The notes under the pieces are model-generated. The model had not been told where the DNA came from. It was given only the letters and a program-made list of their open reading frames with translations, and made no database searches. From Roseobacter sp. (GTDB lineage Bacteria > Pseudomonadota > Alphaproteobacteria > Rhodobacterales > Rhodobacteraceae): a DNA stretch of 64,000 nt. Numbering within the stretch: the first letter of the stretch is position 1; each line of letters opens with the position of its first letter. Both the position numbers and the translations under genes were made by a program. The stretch spans positions 1 to 64,000 of the forward strand of contig JAGXGZ010000076.1 in the NCBI GenBank assembly GCA_024636495.1, written 5' to 3'. Positions 63,222 through 64,000 of the stretch are shown here, one piece after another.

Positions 63222-63399
63222 CGTGACCTTCGATCTACACAAACTGGCGTATTCTGCCCTATGGGGTCAACGCATTTATTCGCAAATTTTTGAAACTTGA
63301 GACTTGACCGGAAGCCCAAATTTTGAGGCGGCCAGTGCACGGGTGATTCAATAGATTAATATTCACAAGGTCGCGGGAATGGTCGCCGATCAACCGCCC

Positions 63400-63492
63400 T
63401 GTGGATAACTCAATAAAGCCCTAGGTTTAGAAGTCCGCCCTCATCCATCACATCAGTTATCCACAAAACGCCTCACACGGCATTGGGGATAA
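63400..63492. promoter_or_regulatory. DnaA-box cluster upstream of nrdJ
   Basis: TGTGGATAA (63400-63408) and TTATCCACA (63457-63465) are perfect DnaA boxes facing each other; TGGGGATAA (63484-63492) is one base off. They lie about 390-480 bases upstream of nrdJ. DnaA control of ribonucleotide reductase is known in E. coli; here it is inferred. Confidence 0.45.
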
Positions 63493-63650
63493 ATCAAACG
63501 TCTGCATTTAGTGAAAAAAGTTTTTTGCCACACTAGATCTATGATGAAACAAGAGGCAGATCAGCAACAGGCTCATACAAGGGCAAACACAAATAGAGTG
63601 TCCGATCCGCAAGAAGCAGATCAGAAACACTATATGTGGTTTTCTTAAAG

Positions 63651-63727
63651 TGGTCGGGGCGAGAAGATTCGAACTTCCGACCCCCTGTACCCAAAACAGG
63701 TGCGCTACCAGGCTGCGCCACGCCCCG
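63651..63727 (-). tRNA. tRNA-Pro (anticodon TGG)
   Basis: A 77-base cloverleaf on the minus strand: acceptor CGGGGCG/CGCCCCG, D arm GCGC/GCGC, anticodon stem CCTGT/ACAGG with loop TTTGGGT giving anticodon TGG, T arm GGAAG/CTTCT, and an encoded CCA end. It shares its D arm with the tRNA-Pro at 8415. Confidence 0.96.
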
Positions 63728-63792
63728 ACTGCGGCCTACTTAGCTTCAAGTGATCTGATTGAAAAGCCCTAACTGCACAGAAATCGACCAAA

Positions 63793-64000
63793 TCAGCAGG
63801 GCCACGCCGGGCTGCGCCCCGTAAACGCCGGATGGCGCAGTTGGGTGCCTGTCGTAATGCCCATACGCTTGGCCAAACCGCCGTTTATTTCAAGCACGGA
63901 CAGCAGATTTTCACCGCCGTAGATGGGCGTTTCATCCAACGGGACAGCGTTGTCGTGAATATGCTGCACCACACCGCGAGAATCGATAAACAACAAATCA
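63793..64000 (-). CDS. DUF192 protein, C-terminal part
   Basis: The 3' end of a DUF192 gene whose start lies beyond the window. The visible ~69 residues (LLFIDSRGVVQHIHDNAVPLDETPIYGG, then LSVLEINGGLAKRMGIT) match the family's C-terminal half. The family is small, often exported and of unknown function. The codon at 63994-63996 is TTG, not a true start. Confidence 0.78.
   Translation of the reverse strand, partial: DLLFIDSRGVVQHIHDNAVPLDETPIYGGENLLSVLEINGGLAKRMGITTGTQLRHPAFTGRSPAWPC

Larger units (their letters stand above)
63015..63650. other. nrdJ upstream region
   Basis: A 636-base AT-richer gap between nrdJ and tRNA-Pro, both on the minus strand. It contains the NrdR-like palindrome, two perfect DnaA boxes and an imperfect 20-base direct repeat (CAAGAGGCAGATCAG, and with one change, near 63549 and 63610). 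No supported gene. Confidence 0.5.

Noticed and set aside
63539-63721. 60-residue minus-strand frame over the tRNA-Pro region
   Set aside because: It overlaps the tRNA-Pro gene and reflects its sequence, not a protein.

Overview
The window is a stretch of chromosome from an alphaproteobacterium, most likely a marine Rhodobacteraceae (Roseobacter-group) species. The call rests on moderately high GC, on cell-envelope, polyol, ErpA/NrdJ and VCBS-Hint genes typical of the group, on a double-length dCTP deaminase, and on the block scpB-scpA-nagZ-SPOR-argS-dgt-erpA. There are two proline tRNAs (GGG and TGG anticodons), about 62 protein genes, no rRNA, no CRISPR array and no intact insertion sequence.

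Layout. 1-613: AT-richer edge with a truncated restriction-endonuclease-like fragment. 614-8491: housekeeping genes (ABC-F ATPase uup, olsB, bamE, yceD-rpmF-plsX-fabH-ihfA-merR, tRNA-Pro). 8556-16913: dcd, then scpB/scpA, nagZ, a SPOR protein, argS and dgt on the minus strand, and erpA on the plus strand. 16967-18387: a two-gene unit on the minus strand, made of a 95-residue peptide with four 20-residue repeats ending in Cys and a 356-residue protein with no function I can assign. 18750-30735: DNA repair and metabolism (xthA, YHS protein, HNH nuclease, esterase, alkA-like, cobK, MFS, phytoene-synthase-like, hydrolase, cimA, cysS, aminotransferase). 30845-35519: outer-membrane barrel protein, MttB-like methyltransferase, cardiolipin synthase and an EEP-family phosphatase. 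35511-41351: BMP-type nucleoside ABC transporter plus a cytosine-deaminase-like amidohydrolase. 41516-48262: homoprotocatechuate (hpa) degradation operon, its divergent regulator hpaR and a ThDP enzyme. 48315-55927: polyol operon smoEFGK-smoS-mtlK with a LacI-type regulator. 56251-58721: HlyC-type acyltransferase, VCBS-Hint protein and an unpaired Xre/ParS-type antitoxin gene. 58908-64000: CsoR-like regulator, class II ribonucleotide reductase nrdJ, tRNA-Pro and the tail of a DUF192 gene.

How the genes work together. plsX, fabH and olsB serve lipid synthesis. BamE and the barrel protein serve the outer membrane. ScpA and ScpB form the SMC complex. The hpa genes convert homoprotocatechuate through ring cleavage to the hydrated chain, and a 33-bp inverted repeat at 46098-46130 can place both divergent promoters under HpaR. 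The smo genes import and oxidise sugar alcohols, and similar operator-like sites lie in front of both smoE and the lacI-type gene.

Most unusual signals. (1) The repeat peptide with its companion gene at 16967-18387 looks like a candidate ribosomally made, post-translationally modified peptide system. (2) A toxin-activating-type lysine acyltransferase sits directly before a small VCBS-Hint protein with no RTX toxin present. (3) DnaA-box clusters occur next to the repeat-peptide gene and upstream of nrdJ. (4) The 3' third of cysS differs in base composition from the rest of the gene.
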